Positions 42,308-49,312 of a stretch of DNA of 64,000 nucleotides are shown here, in pieces. This DNA comes from Trinickia dinghuensis (GTDB taxonomy: Bacteria > Pseudomonadota > Gammaproteobacteria > Burkholderiales > Burkholderiaceae), in assembly GCF_003367175.1 (NCBI RefSeq), contig NZ_QRGA01000005.1, positions 62,001-126,000 of the forward strand. Direction: 5' to 3'. Below the pieces are notes generated by a model. The model saw only the letters and a list, made by a program, of their open reading frames with translations, was not told the origin of the DNA and ran no database searches. Every line of letters starts with the position of its first letter. Position 1 is the stretch's first letter. A program made the translations under genes and the position numbers.

Positions 42308-42412
42308 GTCATCCTCACGGGAAAAAGCGGGGCGCCGGACCGGGCGCCCGCCAAAAGACACACGGCTACGGGGGATAGCCAGCGTGGGACCATCTGAAAA
42401 TCGAGAAACCGG

Positions 42413-42874
42413 CTATGCGCCGATGGCGCGCTCGACGTTGATCGAATCGAGGAACTCGAGCAGTCGCGACGTTTCCTCGCGATCGAGCTTGATCTCCTTG
42501 TTGCCCTTGACGATCGTGACGTGGCCATTCGAGAAAAAACCGAAATCGCATGTGCGCTCGACCGATGACGCCGTGTCGGTGCCTGGCAATTGGTTCAGAG
42601 TGCGACGACCGCGTTGATGCGTGACAATGCGTTTCGTGCCGTCACTCACGTCGACGAGCGACTGCATCGGGAAGTAGGCCCAAACCTCACGGCCGCTCGG
42701 CGCGGTCTTTTTCTCGCGCTTGACCTTTCCCGCATCGACATAGGTTTTGAGGCGCGGACCGATCTCGTCTGCATTGACGGGTTGACCGAGCTTTTCCAGC
42801 TCGTCCGCGATCTCTGCGGCGATGTATCCGGGGTGATCAACGACTACCTGCAAAATTTGTTCGAGCGTGGCCAC
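42413..42874 (-). CDS. Phage winged-helix-like hypothetical protein
   Basis: 153 aa. Residues 1-70 look like a small winged helix (LEQILQVVVDHPGYIAAEIA, then LKTYVDAGKVKREKK). C-terminus unrecognised (GHVTIVKGNKEIKLDREETS). Possibly DNA-binding. Confidence 0.6.
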   Translation of the reverse strand: MATLEQILQVVVDHPGYIAAEIADELEKLGQPVNADEIGPRLKTYVDAGKVKREKKTAPSGREVWAYFPMQSLVDVSDGTKRIVTHQRGRRTLNQLPGTDTASSVERTCDFGFFSNGHVTIVKGNKEIKLDREETSRLLEFLDSINVERAIGA

Positions 42875-42880
42875 AGCGGC

Positions 42881-43147
42881 TTACTCCTCATCAAGGTCAT
42901 TGGCGGCGCGTCGCTTGATATCGACGGCTCCGTCGAATCCGAGCGCGGGCTGCGCGGCGGCGTGTTGTCGAGGACGCGGCGCCGCGCGGCGCGCCTTCGG
43001 GTTCGGGTGAAGCTGTGCGCGCACGGCCGCTTGAACGGCGGCGCGCAACGCTGGATTCGTCAGCGCTTGTTCCGGCGCGCCCGCCCCTAACGTCGCGCAC
43101 GCGGGGGCGAGCAGCTCGTCGGGAAGGCGGGTTGGCGTCGTGCGCAT
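42881..43147 (-). CDS. 88-residue phage protein
   Basis: From ATG 43147, one base after the previous stop. Ala/Arg-rich (PALRAAVQAAVRAQLHPNPK). No family recognised; operon spacing supports it. Confidence 0.5.
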   Translation of the reverse strand: MRTTPTRLPDELLAPACATLGAGAPEQALTNPALRAAVQAAVRAQLHPNPKARRAAPRPRQHAAAQPALGFDGAVDIKRRAANDLDEE

Positions 43148-43148
43148 A

Positions 43149-43361
43149 TCAGTCCTCGTTTGCCGCCGGTGCGGCAAGGTGCGACATGCCGGCTGCTTTA
43201 GCCAACGCAGCGCCCAGGTCGGCATGAGCAACATCGAAGGCGCCGCACAGATGTGCGATGACGACTGCAGCGCGCCGGTCGCCGGTAAATCTGGATCCGG
43301 CTTTTCCTGCGCGCTCGATCATTCCGCGCAGCTCCGATGTCGTGATTGCAGCTTCGTCCAT
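43149..43361 (-). CDS. 70-residue phage protein
   Basis: Sequence DEAAITTSELRGMIERAGKA and DLGAALAKAAGMSHLAA: helical, unrecognised. In the tight leftward series. Confidence 0.55.
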   Translation of the reverse strand: MDEAAITTSELRGMIERAGKAGSRFTGDRRAAVVIAHLCGAFDVAHADLGAALAKAAGMSHLAAPAANED

Positions 43362-43362
43362 G

Positions 43363-43476
43363 TCACTTACCCCAAACGAACCAACGAAGGCAGCGGTGAC
43401 AAGTGCCGGCGATGCGCGCCGGTAGCTTGCAACGCGAGCAGGTGTGCACCGTCACATGCACCTCGCATAGACACAT
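43363..43476 (-). CDS. 37-residue zinc-ribbon-like peptide
   Basis: MCLCEVHVTVHTCSRCKLPA followed by GTCHRCLRWFVWGK: two CxxC pairs. One base separates its stop from the next ATG. Small phage zinc knuckle is the best reading; the start could be longer. Confidence 0.5.
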   Translation of the reverse strand: MCLCEVHVTVHTCSRCKLPARIAGTCHRCLRWFVWGK

Positions 43477-43595
43477 GCGAGATCGTTCGTCGCGGCTTGC
43501 GCGGTGTAATCCACCATCCCGTGAATGAGCAGATAGAGGAAGAACATGCCGAGCAGCGCGAGGAGGTTGCGCATGATCCGGAGGGTCTTTTTCAC
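43452..43595 (-). CDS. 47-residue phage membrane protein
   Basis: GTG start overlapping the previous TGA (GTGA). One hydrophobic span (NLLALLGMFFLYLLIHGMV), then a short periplasmic-type tail. Unrecognised. Confidence 0.55.
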   Translation of the reverse strand: MKKTLRIMRNLLALLGMFFLYLLIHGMVDYTAQAATNDLACVYARCM

Positions 43596-43780
43596 CGCGC
43601 ACCGCCTACCGGAAGGTAGGAGAACGTACGCGCGATCGCCGGCGCTACATAGCCGCTTCCGATGCGCACGCGAGGTGCGATGCCGCGCTTCGTCAGGTCG
43701 GCCTTGGCGGCCTGCTGGCGGCGCGCAGTGCGCGCGCAAAGCATCTCTTGCTTGAGTTCGAGCACTCGATCTTTGAGCAT
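43592..43780 (-). CDS. 62-residue phage protein
   Basis: MLKDRVLELKQEMLCARTAR, basic and helical at first; C-terminus IARTFSYLPVGGAR. One base after the previous stop. Unrecognised. Confidence 0.55.
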   Translation of the reverse strand: MLKDRVLELKQEMLCARTARRQQAAKADLTKRGIAPRVRIGSGYVAPAIARTFSYLPVGGAR

Positions 43781-43781
43781 G

Positions 43782-43928
43782 TCAGCCCCCGAAGAACACG
43801 TTGATCGCATCGGGGCCGAAGACGACTAGTGCGAGCAAACACGCACACGCGGCGGCAACCAGGCCGCACCACATTCCGACGAGCATCGTCGAACGGTTGA
43901 TGTCTGCATGCGTGGTCCGCTTCCTCAT
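43782..43928 (-). CDS. 48-residue phage membrane protein, first gene of the leftward operon
   Basis: MRKRTTHADINRSTMLVGMW, then a hydrophobic span (LVAAACACLLALVVFG). AAAGGA ribosome site. The operator pair at 43969-43999 lies just upstream, so this is the first gene under repressor control leftward. Confidence 0.6.
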   Translation of the reverse strand: MRKRTTHADINRSTMLVGMWCGLVAAACACLLALVVFGPDAINVFFGG

Positions 43929-43968
43929 CGCCTTTCCTTTGGGCACCTGCGATGGACCGGATCTTATG

Positions 43969-43999
43969 CTAGTAAAACTGGTAATGCAAGAAAAACTAG
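43969..43999 (-). promoter_or_regulatory. Leftward early promoter with two operator-like sites
   Basis: CTAGTAAAACTGG (43969-43981) and CAAGAAAAACTAG (43987-43999) match the 13-bp pattern of the sites upstream of the repressor gene (CTAGTTTTACTAG, CTAGGTTTTCTAG). On the minus strand TTGCAT and CATAAG at about 17 bp spacing could be -35/-10 elements. Likely the PL/OL equivalent. Confidence 0.65.
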
Positions 44000-44010
44000 T
44001 GGAGTTTGGC

Positions 44011-44036
44011 AAAAAAAGCGCCGCGGTCGGCGGCGC
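44011..44036 (-). terminator. Rho-independent terminator
   Basis: GCGCCGC (44018-44024) pairs with GCGGCGC (44030-44036). On the minus strand the hairpin is followed by seven T. It ends the short unit of 44538-44046 just before the leftward early promoter. Confidence 0.75.
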
Positions 44037-44045
44037 GTTCAGGCG

Positions 44046-44273
44046 CTAGGCGGTCGCTCTGGTTTTCACGCCGCAGCCAAGCTGCGTGCTCACGTCGAGC
44101 GCTAGATCGTGTGCGAGCCATAGAAGATTGATCTGTGTCTCCTCAGTCAATTCGAGCTGGCCGACGGACCGGAGCGCCGCGAGCAGGCTGCAAAGCTGAG
44201 CCAATTTGTGTTGAGCGCTCTCGGGGACGGCCTCGCCCCGGTTGTTGTCATCGCAATTCAATTGAAGCTCCAT
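44046..44273 (-). CDS. 75-residue phage protein
   Basis: MELQLNCDDNNRGEAVPESA, then helical LAQLCSLLAALRSVGQLELT. Unrecognised. Lies between the Arc-like gene and a terminator. Start inferred; no strong ribosome site. Confidence 0.5.
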   Translation of the reverse strand: MELQLNCDDNNRGEAVPESAQHKLAQLCSLLAALRSVGQLELTEETQINLLWLAHDLALDVSTQLGCGVKTRATA

Positions 44274-44355
44274 GCGTGCATGTTTTTTTCGGCCACGACT
44301 CCCAGCAAACGTGACCGCCCGTGTGAAGCCAGATGCTTCTTCGGCACCCGTACAG

Positions 44356-44538
44356 CTATTCGCGGTGGGACGGCGTGGTTTGTTGTTGGTCCCTCGTAAG
44401 ACCCACTGCACGCAAATGCTCCTTCAAAATCGCAATGATCTGGCCGTTCATCGAGCGTTCGTTGTTTTTTGCATCTCGCGCGAGGGCGTCACGGATCTCC
44501 GTCGGAAGCCGAACCTGCATCTTAACTTCAGCCTTCAT
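44356..44538 (-). CDS. Arc-like ribbon-helix-helix DNA-binding protein
   Basis: 60 aa: VKMQVRLPTEIRDALARDAK, SMNGQIIAILKEHL, the Arc/Mnt beta strand plus two helices. Divergent from a second RHH gene; the 114 bp between them should carry their operators. Confidence 0.85.
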   Translation of the reverse strand: MKAEVKMQVRLPTEIRDALARDAKNNERSMNGQIIAILKEHLRAVGLTRDQQQTTPSHRE

Positions 44539-44652
44539 TTTCGCCTCTAAAGTGACATCTCAAACGCGGGAATTAGATGGTAGTTTGCCATCAATTTGAA
44601 AGCACAACTAATATAGTGGCAAATTAGCGTCATTGCTCGGTAAAATCCGCGA

Positions 44653-45027
44653 ATGGCCAACCAAGACGACTTCATCAAAACGGCGCTACGCCTGCCGCGC
44701 GGGCTTCACGGGGCGATCCGGGACGCCGCGCATGGCGGCGGGAAGTCGATGAATGCGGAGATAATCGGAAGGCTGCAGGACAGTCTCCGGACCGAAGAGG
44801 TGGGATCGGTGCTCGAGCAGTTGAAATCTCGCGAGGCGGAGCTGCTCGACGCCAACCGGTTGCAGCTCGAGGTGATGCGCGGGCTCGTTGCGCGAGCGGA
44901 CGCCACGCTCCGGGCTGCGGGCGAAGCTCTATCGAAAGGCGCCCACGACGAGGCGAATTCCAGGTTGCTTCACGAAATCGCAGTATTACGCGATATGGTC
45001 AAGGCGACGAGCCCAAGCAAGGCGTAG
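44653..45027 (+). CDS. Arc/Mnt-like ribbon-helix-helix protein with helical tail
   Basis: 124 aa. RHH domain at the start (FIKTALRLPRGLHGAIRDAA, KSMNAEIIGRLQDSL); residues 55-115 form a long coiled-coil-like helix. Its stop directly abuts the repressor stop on the other strand. Likely a phage regulator, in the Mnt position. Confidence 0.85.
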   Translation: MANQDDFIKTALRLPRGLHGAIRDAAHGGGKSMNAEIIGRLQDSLRTEEVGSVLEQLKSREAELLDANRLQLEVMRGLVARADATLRAAGEALSKGAHDEANSRLLHEIAVLRDMVKATSPSKA

Positions 45028-45633
45028 CTACGCTCGCTTGATGCGCCTCGCCGGCACGAACCCAGATACGCAGTGCATCCACACGATCTCGGGTTCGGAG
45101 TATGTAGTCGCGGCGGCGTCGGACCACGTTCCGAGCCTGATCCCGGCGCGCCTTGATAGAAGACGCATCAGCGCGATACGACCGTTTGCAAAGCCAACGA
45201 GGACATCGTCCTCGACTTCGGGCGTCACAGCTGGCTCGACGATCGCATAGTCGCCGCGAAAGAAGCGGGGCGCCATCGAATCATCGGGAATCAGGAATAA
45301 GAAACTATCCGGCGCCAACGCCGAGATATCGACCATCCAACCGCGGTCGGCGCCGGACGCCATCACCTCCATGCGACGCAGCGGATTGATCAGCGCGTCA
45401 TCGCCGCCATGGATCTCGGGCAGCGGGGCAGGGCTCCCGAAAAGCAGGTATTCGGGCGTCGTCCGGAGTGCCTCGGAGACCTTCTTCAAGCGATCGCGCT
45501 TCGGCGCGGTGCCCCCGTCTTCCTTTTCCCACTGCTGAATCGTTTGCCAAGCGCGCACGCCAACGAGCTCGGCCAAGGCCTCCATCGAGAGGCCTAGCTC
45601 CAAACGTCGATCGCGAATTCGTCTGTGGATGTT
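45028..45633 (-). CDS. CI-like repressor with S24-type C-terminal domain
   Basis: 201 aa. HTH residues 1-55 (RIRDRRLELGLSMEALAELV), linker, then an S24/LexA-type domain with Ser in LIPDDSMAPRFFRGDYAIV. The place of the catalytic Lys (usually VKRL) reads ALMRLL, so self-cleavage may be lost. ATG 45633 is chosen because the longer frame to 45702 would run over the operators. It should maintain lysogeny by binding the CTAG-type sites. Confidence 0.88.
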   Translation of the reverse strand, partial: NIHRRIRDRRLELGLSMEALAELVGVRAWQTIQQWEKEDGGTAPKRDRLKKVSEALRTTPEYLLFGSPAPLPEIHGGDDALINPLRRMEVMASGADRGWMVDISALAPDSFLFLIPDDSMAPRFFRGDYAIVEPAVTPEVEDDVLVGFANGRIALMRLLSRRAGIRLGTWSDAAATTYSEPEIVWMHCVSGFVPARRIKRA

Positions 45634-45653
45634 CATGCCCCGGATGCTATCCG

Positions 45654-45723
45654 CTAGGTTTTCTAGCGTCATCGCAGGAGTTTCTAGTGAAATATTTGTC
45701 ATTGCTAGTTTTACTAGTATAGA
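45654..45723 (+). promoter_or_regulatory. Rightward promoter and operators of the immunity region
   Basis: CTAGGTTTTCTAG (45654-45666), CAGGAGTTTCTAG (45675-45687) and CTAGTTTTACTAG (45705-45717). TTGTCA (45696-45701) and TATAGA (45718-45723), 16 bp apart, form a good promoter for the Cro-like gene, with the third site in its spacer. PR/OR equivalent. Confidence 0.75.
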
Positions 45724-45732
45724 ATCCGCCGC

Positions 45733-45993
45733 ATGAACTCACCCACGGCACAGCCGAAGAACCCGGCACTCGAGGAAGCGATTAGCAAGTTCGACACGAT
45801 GGCGGACATGGCGACCGCACTGGGGTTGTCGAGCTATCGCGTGATCCAGGAATGGCGGCGCCAAGGCCGCGTACCTGCCGAACACTGCCCAAAGATCGAG
45901 CGCGCATGCGGTGTTCTCTGCGAAGGGCTTAACGATCGCGTCGACTGGGCATTCGTTCGCTCGAGCGGCGCTCGAGCAGCGGAGGGTGCCTGA
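45733..45993 (+). CDS. Cro/YdaS-like regulator
   Basis: 86 aa. HTH of the YdaS/Cro type: ALEEAISKFDTMADMATALG, SYRVIQEWRRQGRVPAEHCP. First gene of the rightward early operon, directly after the promoter/operators. Antagonist of the CI-like repressor by position. Confidence 0.85.
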   Translation: MNSPTAQPKNPALEEAISKFDTMADMATALGLSSYRVIQEWRRQGRVPAEHCPKIERACGVLCEGLNDRVDWAFVRSSGARAAEGA

Positions 45994-45994
45994 C

Positions 45995-46657
45995 ATGGTG
46001 ATGCTCGGCGTGACATCAGTTCGGGAAGGGGATCTCGTGCGCCGGCGTCGACGCTGGCGCGATGCGCCCGGGCGGCGCGCAGAGACGACCATTGTCAGTA
46101 CGGCCTTTCTCAATTCGATCCAGGGTGAGCTATCGGCTGCCTTGATTCCCCAGCCCGACCCCGATTGGATTTCGATCGAGGAACAGCATCGGCGCGACGC
46201 GCGTGCGTACGGCATCAGCGACGACTGGGACGCGTTGCTCGAGCAGAGGCACCGCGAGTTCAAGCTGTATCCCTGGGCGTTCAACGAGCCCGACGCGTAT
46301 CCCGATTCGAAAGCCGATCGTTCCGAACCGCGTACCGGCGTCCGCGTGCTGCAGATGTACCCGGGCGAATTGGCTCGTGAGGTCCTTGTCGATCCTTGCG
46401 ATTGGGAGGCGCTGCTCAAACGACGGACGCTCGAGCAGCGGATTTTCCGGGAATGGCAGCAGTATTTCTTGCCGCCCGAGGACGCTACGAGCGGGTCGCT
46501 TGCTTCAGCGTCCTCAGCCACTCGTTTTGAAAAGTCTCGAAGGCCTCGATTGCTTCGTCGGTTGATGCGGGGCTTCCGAGTGCTCTTGAAACCGCGCCTT
46601 CTGAAAACCTCAGAAACGCTGCGGTCAGAAGCTGCGGATCTGGATGCGTCGCGATGA
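45995..46657 (+). CDS. Phage early protein with a doubtful C-terminus
   Basis: 220 aa from ATG 45995, one base after the Cro-like stop. Residues 1-165 look coding (REGDLVRRRRRWRDAPGRRA, DWISIEEQHRRDARAYGISD). The last 55 residues are Arg/Ser-rich and lie antisense to the gene at 46485-46754. The original end may have been lost. Function unknown. Confidence 0.55.
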   Translation: MVMLGVTSVREGDLVRRRRRWRDAPGRRAETTIVSTAFLNSIQGELSAALIPQPDPDWISIEEQHRRDARAYGISDDWDALLEQRHREFKLYPWAFNEPDAYPDSKADRSEPRTGVRVLQMYPGELAREVLVDPCDWEALLKRRTLEQRIFREWQQYFLPPEDATSGSLASASSATRFEKSRRPRLLRRLMRGFRVLLKPRLLKTSETLRSEAADLDASR

Positions 46658-46754
46658 GCGCCTTTGTCATCGCCACTTGGGCGCGTCCGGCCGCTTCGCA
46701 TATCCGCATGCGCACTTCCATCTCGTTCAGCCGCTTGGCAGTTGATTCGTCCAT
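46485..46754 (-). CDS. 89-residue phage protein on the opposite strand
   Basis: MDESTAKRLNEMEVRMRICE, then LIATHPDPQLLTAAFLRFSE and EAFETFQNEWLRTLKQA: helical, well-balanced composition. AGAGGA before ATG 46754. It runs against all surrounding rightward genes and overlaps the end of its neighbour by 173 bases. Confidence 0.65.
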   Translation of the reverse strand: MDESTAKRLNEMEVRMRICEAAGRAQVAMTKALIATHPDPQLLTAAFLRFSEGAVSRALGSPASTDEAIEAFETFQNEWLRTLKQATRS

Positions 46755-46848
46755 GAGGGTTCCTCTTTGTTTGAAAAACGTTGGCGTGGGAGCCATCGAT
46801 TCTAAACGGGGAAGGAACCCTCGCCCCAATGTCCACGAGGTGCATTGA

Positions 46849-47148
46849 ATGAAGCCGCGATTGCTGCATTCCGTCATCGACGACGTCCTGGCCGCGGCTG
46901 AGCAGTGGCCCGAGATCGCGAACGATGTCCTGCATTTTGTCTTCGACGAGGCGCAGGACATACGCGAAGGGCTCTTCGAGACGAAGACGCATGTGCTCGG
47001 CGATGGGACGGTGGAGATCGACGGGGTTCCTCCCGTCAAAACGACCGTCGTGGTGACGCAGACGCTCGCGACCGAACGCCTCGTGCATTTCGCCCACGCG
47101 GTTTCGCGTGGGTTTATCCCGCATGTGATGGCCGCCGGCGGCGCGTAG
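46849..47148 (+). CDS. Phage hypothetical protein
   Basis: 99 aa: HSVIDDVLAAAEQWPEIAND, then a beta-rich part (VEIDGVPPVKTTVVVTQTLA). Unrecognised. Confidence 0.6.
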   Translation: MKPRLLHSVIDDVLAAAEQWPEIANDVLHFVFDEAQDIREGLFETKTHVLGDGTVEIDGVPPVKTTVVVTQTLATERLVHFAHAVSRGFIPHVMAAGGA

Positions 47149-47187
47149 TACGCAGTTCACGATTCGAATTCCAAAAAGAGGTTTGCA

Positions 47188-47409
47188 ATGCGACGTGCTC
47201 AATTTCGCAACGAAGTCAAAACGCGGCTTTCCGATCGCATCTATACGGGCCTGCAGGCGTTCAAGCGCTTGCATGGCATCGAGAGTGATTCGGCGGCGAT
47301 CGCCCGCTTAGCTGAGCTGCAACTGTTCGGCACGGTTGGCAATTTGCCGCTGAATCTGCTCGACGTCAGTGTCGAAGCGTCCCAAAGCGGCCTGGTTTGT
47401 CCCGCATGA
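47188..47409 (+). CDS. 73-residue phage protein
   Basis: FRNEVKTRLSDRIYTGLQAF, KRLHGIESDSAAIARLAE: a short helical protein with an RHH-like look. AGAGG precedes the ATG. The next gene's ATG overlaps its TGA. Confidence 0.6.
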   Translation: MRRAQFRNEVKTRLSDRIYTGLQAFKRLHGIESDSAAIARLAELQLFGTVGNLPLNLLDVSVEASQSGLVCPA

Positions 47410-47621
47410 ACGACGGCACTACGCGGGTCGAGGTTTCACTTCCAGCTGTCGAGGCGGCGGATTTGGCGGTGAGGGCGGCGCGCGCGGGGGTTTCGACGCC
47501 GGTATTGCTCGGATATCACGTTCTGCGCAGTGTCTACGGGTCGCTTCATCCGCTGGTGGCCGAGTTCGAAACGCGGCCCAAGTTGGGACGCGATGGGCAA
47601 ATTAGGGACGAAAAGGAGTAG
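47406..47621 (+). CDS. 71-residue phage protein
   Basis: MNDGTTRVEVSLPAVEAADL, then ARAGVSTPVLLGYHVLRSVY. ATGA overlap with the previous gene, so start 47406 is preferred over 47397. Possibly RHH-like; unrecognised. Confidence 0.6.
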   Translation: MNDGTTRVEVSLPAVEAADLAVRAARAGVSTPVLLGYHVLRSVYGSLHPLVAEFETRPKLGRDGQIRDEKE

Positions 47622-47623
47622 CG

Positions 47624-47707
47624 ATGCATCTCGTGACGATGATGTACCTGGGCGCATTCATTGGCTTCATCGGCTGGCTCAACTGGATCACGACGGGGCG
47701 CGCATGA
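47624..47707 (+). CDS. 27-residue membrane peptide
   Basis: MHLVTMMYLGAFIGFIGWLN, ending WITTGRA. AAGGAG at 47612-47617 is ideally spaced and its TGA overlaps the next ATG by 4 bases, so it is very probably translated. Confidence 0.6.
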   Translation: MHLVTMMYLGAFIGFIGWLNWITTGRA

Positions 47708-48018
47708 ACGTCAAGCCTGGTGATCTCGCGCGAGTCGTAAACAGCGGCTCCATCAATGACGGCGCGATCGTGCGCGTGGTTCGTGCCGATTTCTATCTGA
47801 GCTTCTCGTGTGGTGTGCAAATCTGGGAAATTGAGGGCGAAAACCTGCTCGGCTTCCAGATCGGGCCGTTGATGATCCCCAAGGGGGTCGTCTCACGCGC
47901 GATTGCGCCCGATCAATGCCTGCGCCGCATCGATCCCGACGAATCGGCTCGCGACGAGCGCGAGCCGATTGATCTGGTCGAGCCCGTTTCGTTGGAGGAC
48001 GCATGTTGCGGCGTTTGA
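47704..48018 (+). CDS. Phage hypothetical protein
   Basis: 104 aa: VKPGDLARVVNSGSINDGAI, a small beta-barrel-like opening (similar in style to the protein at 51260), then DLVEPVSLEDACC. Unrecognised. Confidence 0.6.
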   Translation: MNVKPGDLARVVNSGSINDGAIVRVVRADFYLSFSCGVQIWEIEGENLLGFQIGPLMIPKGVVSRAIAPDQCLRRIDPDESARDEREPIDLVEPVSLEDACCGV

Positions 48019-48197
48019 TCGGGCCCATCCTGCGGCGTCTTACCCGCGTCGTTGTTCTCTACCTCGCATTGAGTGCCGCGCTGGGTTTCGCGCTGCCGGT
48101 CCCGGGCACGATCGCCCATTACTGGCGGAACGTGCTCGTCATCGCGATCGCCGCGCTCCTGCAGGTGCTGCTTCCTTTTTGCTTCCGGGAGAGTTGA
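48003..48197 (+). CDS. 64-residue phage membrane protein
   Basis: Basic N-terminus (LRRLIGPILRRLTRV), then two hydrophobic spans (VVLYLALSAALGFALPV and VLVIAIAALLQVLLPFC). Overlaps its neighbours at both ends. Unrecognised. Confidence 0.6.
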   Translation: MLRRLIGPILRRLTRVVVLYLALSAALGFALPVPGTIAHYWRNVLVIAIAALLQVLLPFCFRES

Positions 48198-48457
48198 TGT
48201 CGCACCACTTGACTAACCAGGCCTGGGAGATCGAGCTGCGATCGAACCAGAAGCTTGTCTTCCTTGCGCTCGCGCATCTGAGCCAGCAGAGCACCAAAGA
48301 GTCGGCGCCGACCGTGCGCCGACTCGCGTTTATGTGCGGCCTGTCGGATAGCGGCGTGCGCGATCAGCTCGAGCAGCTCGTCGCTGCCGCGCGCGTCGAG
48401 CGCGTGACGACGCCGGAAGGACCGGGATATCGCATCTATCTCGGCGGCCGCTCATGA
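48197..48457 (+). CDS. Phage winged-helix protein
   Basis: 86 aa: SNQKLVFLALAHLSQQSTKE, PTVRRLAFMCGLSDSGVRDQ, then VTTPEGPGYRIYL. A helix-turn-helix of the replication-initiator/DnaD-like sort. Starts in TGATG overlap. Confidence 0.7.
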   Translation: MSHHLTNQAWEIELRSNQKLVFLALAHLSQQSTKESAPTVRRLAFMCGLSDSGVRDQLEQLVAAARVERVTTPEGPGYRIYLGGRS

Positions 48458-48813
48458 CGCAAGGCCTCGCGCCGCTCATTTCCTCGCAGCGTTTCATAGA
48501 TGAAAGCCGCGTCGCCGAAAAGGCTGCGCGGTTTGACGTCTTTATCGTGCGCGTGGCCGACGTCATGCTCCGCGGGAAGCCGTATCGCATTCTGATCGAC
48601 GGCCATCACAACCTGGCGGCGGCGCGACATGCCGGTGTGGAACCCGTCTGGCGCGGCCCGACATCGAAATGGCGCCGCATTCAAGCGCGGACACGTCCGG
48701 CCGTATTTGAGGCATTCCTTATCAACAACCTGACGGACTCCGATTGGTATTTCGTGGACACCGGCGAAGTTGTCGTCGATCTACTGCCTCTCGCGAGCGA
48801 GGAGACCCCATGA
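48454..48813 (+). CDS. ParB/sulfiredoxin-fold protein
   Basis: 119 aa. ParB-N-like core: AARFDVFIVRVADVMLRGKP, YRILIDGHHNLAAARHAG. Such phage proteins act as nucleases or NTP-dependent regulators. It is 8 kb from the PRTRC cassette and too short to be the PRTRC ParB-family member. Confidence 0.75.
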   Translation: MTQGLAPLISSQRFIDESRVAEKAARFDVFIVRVADVMLRGKPYRILIDGHHNLAAARHAGVEPVWRGPTSKWRRIQARTRPAVFEAFLINNLTDSDWYFVDTGEVVVDLLPLASEETP

Positions 48814-48959
48814 GCGCCTTGGCATGGCTCGCAATTCACGACGTCGCGGCAATCGGCGCCGGCGCATATCTCGCCCGCTCCGGACATCCGTGGTTTGCGG
48901 CGGTTTGCTTTGCAATGGCTGCCACGACGACCGTGCGTCATCGGAGGCTCGGCGCATGA
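48810..48959 (+). CDS. 49-residue phage protein
   Basis: MSALAWLAIHDVAAIGAGAY, then WFAAVCFAMAATTTV: two weak hydrophobic spans. ATGA overlaps at both ends. Confidence 0.55.
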   Translation: MSALAWLAIHDVAAIGAGAYLARSGHPWFAAVCFAMAATTTVRHRRLGA

Positions 48960-49312
48960 CGGTCTACGTCGACGACATGTACCAGACCGAATTCGGCCGC
49001 TACGGGCTCATGAAGATGAGCCACATGGTCGCCGACACGTCGGCCGAGCTGCTTGCCATGGCGAAGACAATCGGCGTGAACGCTAAGTGGCTGCAGCGCG
49101 CCGGCGAGGGCGGAGAGCACTTCGATATCGCGAAGGCGAAGCGCGAGCTCGCGATCGCGGCCGGCGCGGTGCCGATCACGATTCGCCAATGCTCGGCCAT
49201 GTGCGCCCGGCGGCGCGTGACGGGAGATCTCGGTACGCCTGAAGGCGCCGAGCGATGGCTGACGGAGTACGCGAGCCGGCGGCGCGCGCCTGAGGTGGAG
49301 GCGGCACGATGA
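48956..49312 (+). CDS. DUF4031 protein
   Basis: 118 aa: TVYVDDMYQTEFGRYGLMKM, SHMVADTSAELLAMAKTIGV, HFDIAKAKRELAIAAGA match DUF4031. Common in phage early regions; role unknown. Confidence 0.8.
   Translation: MTVYVDDMYQTEFGRYGLMKMSHMVADTSAELLAMAKTIGVNAKWLQRAGEGGEHFDIAKAKRELAIAAGAVPITIRQCSAMCARRRVTGDLGTPEGAERWLTEYASRRRAPEVEAAR

Noticed and set aside
48454-48813. PRTRC ParB-family member
   Set aside because: It has a ParB-like core but is only 119 aa, 8 kb away and on the other strand.
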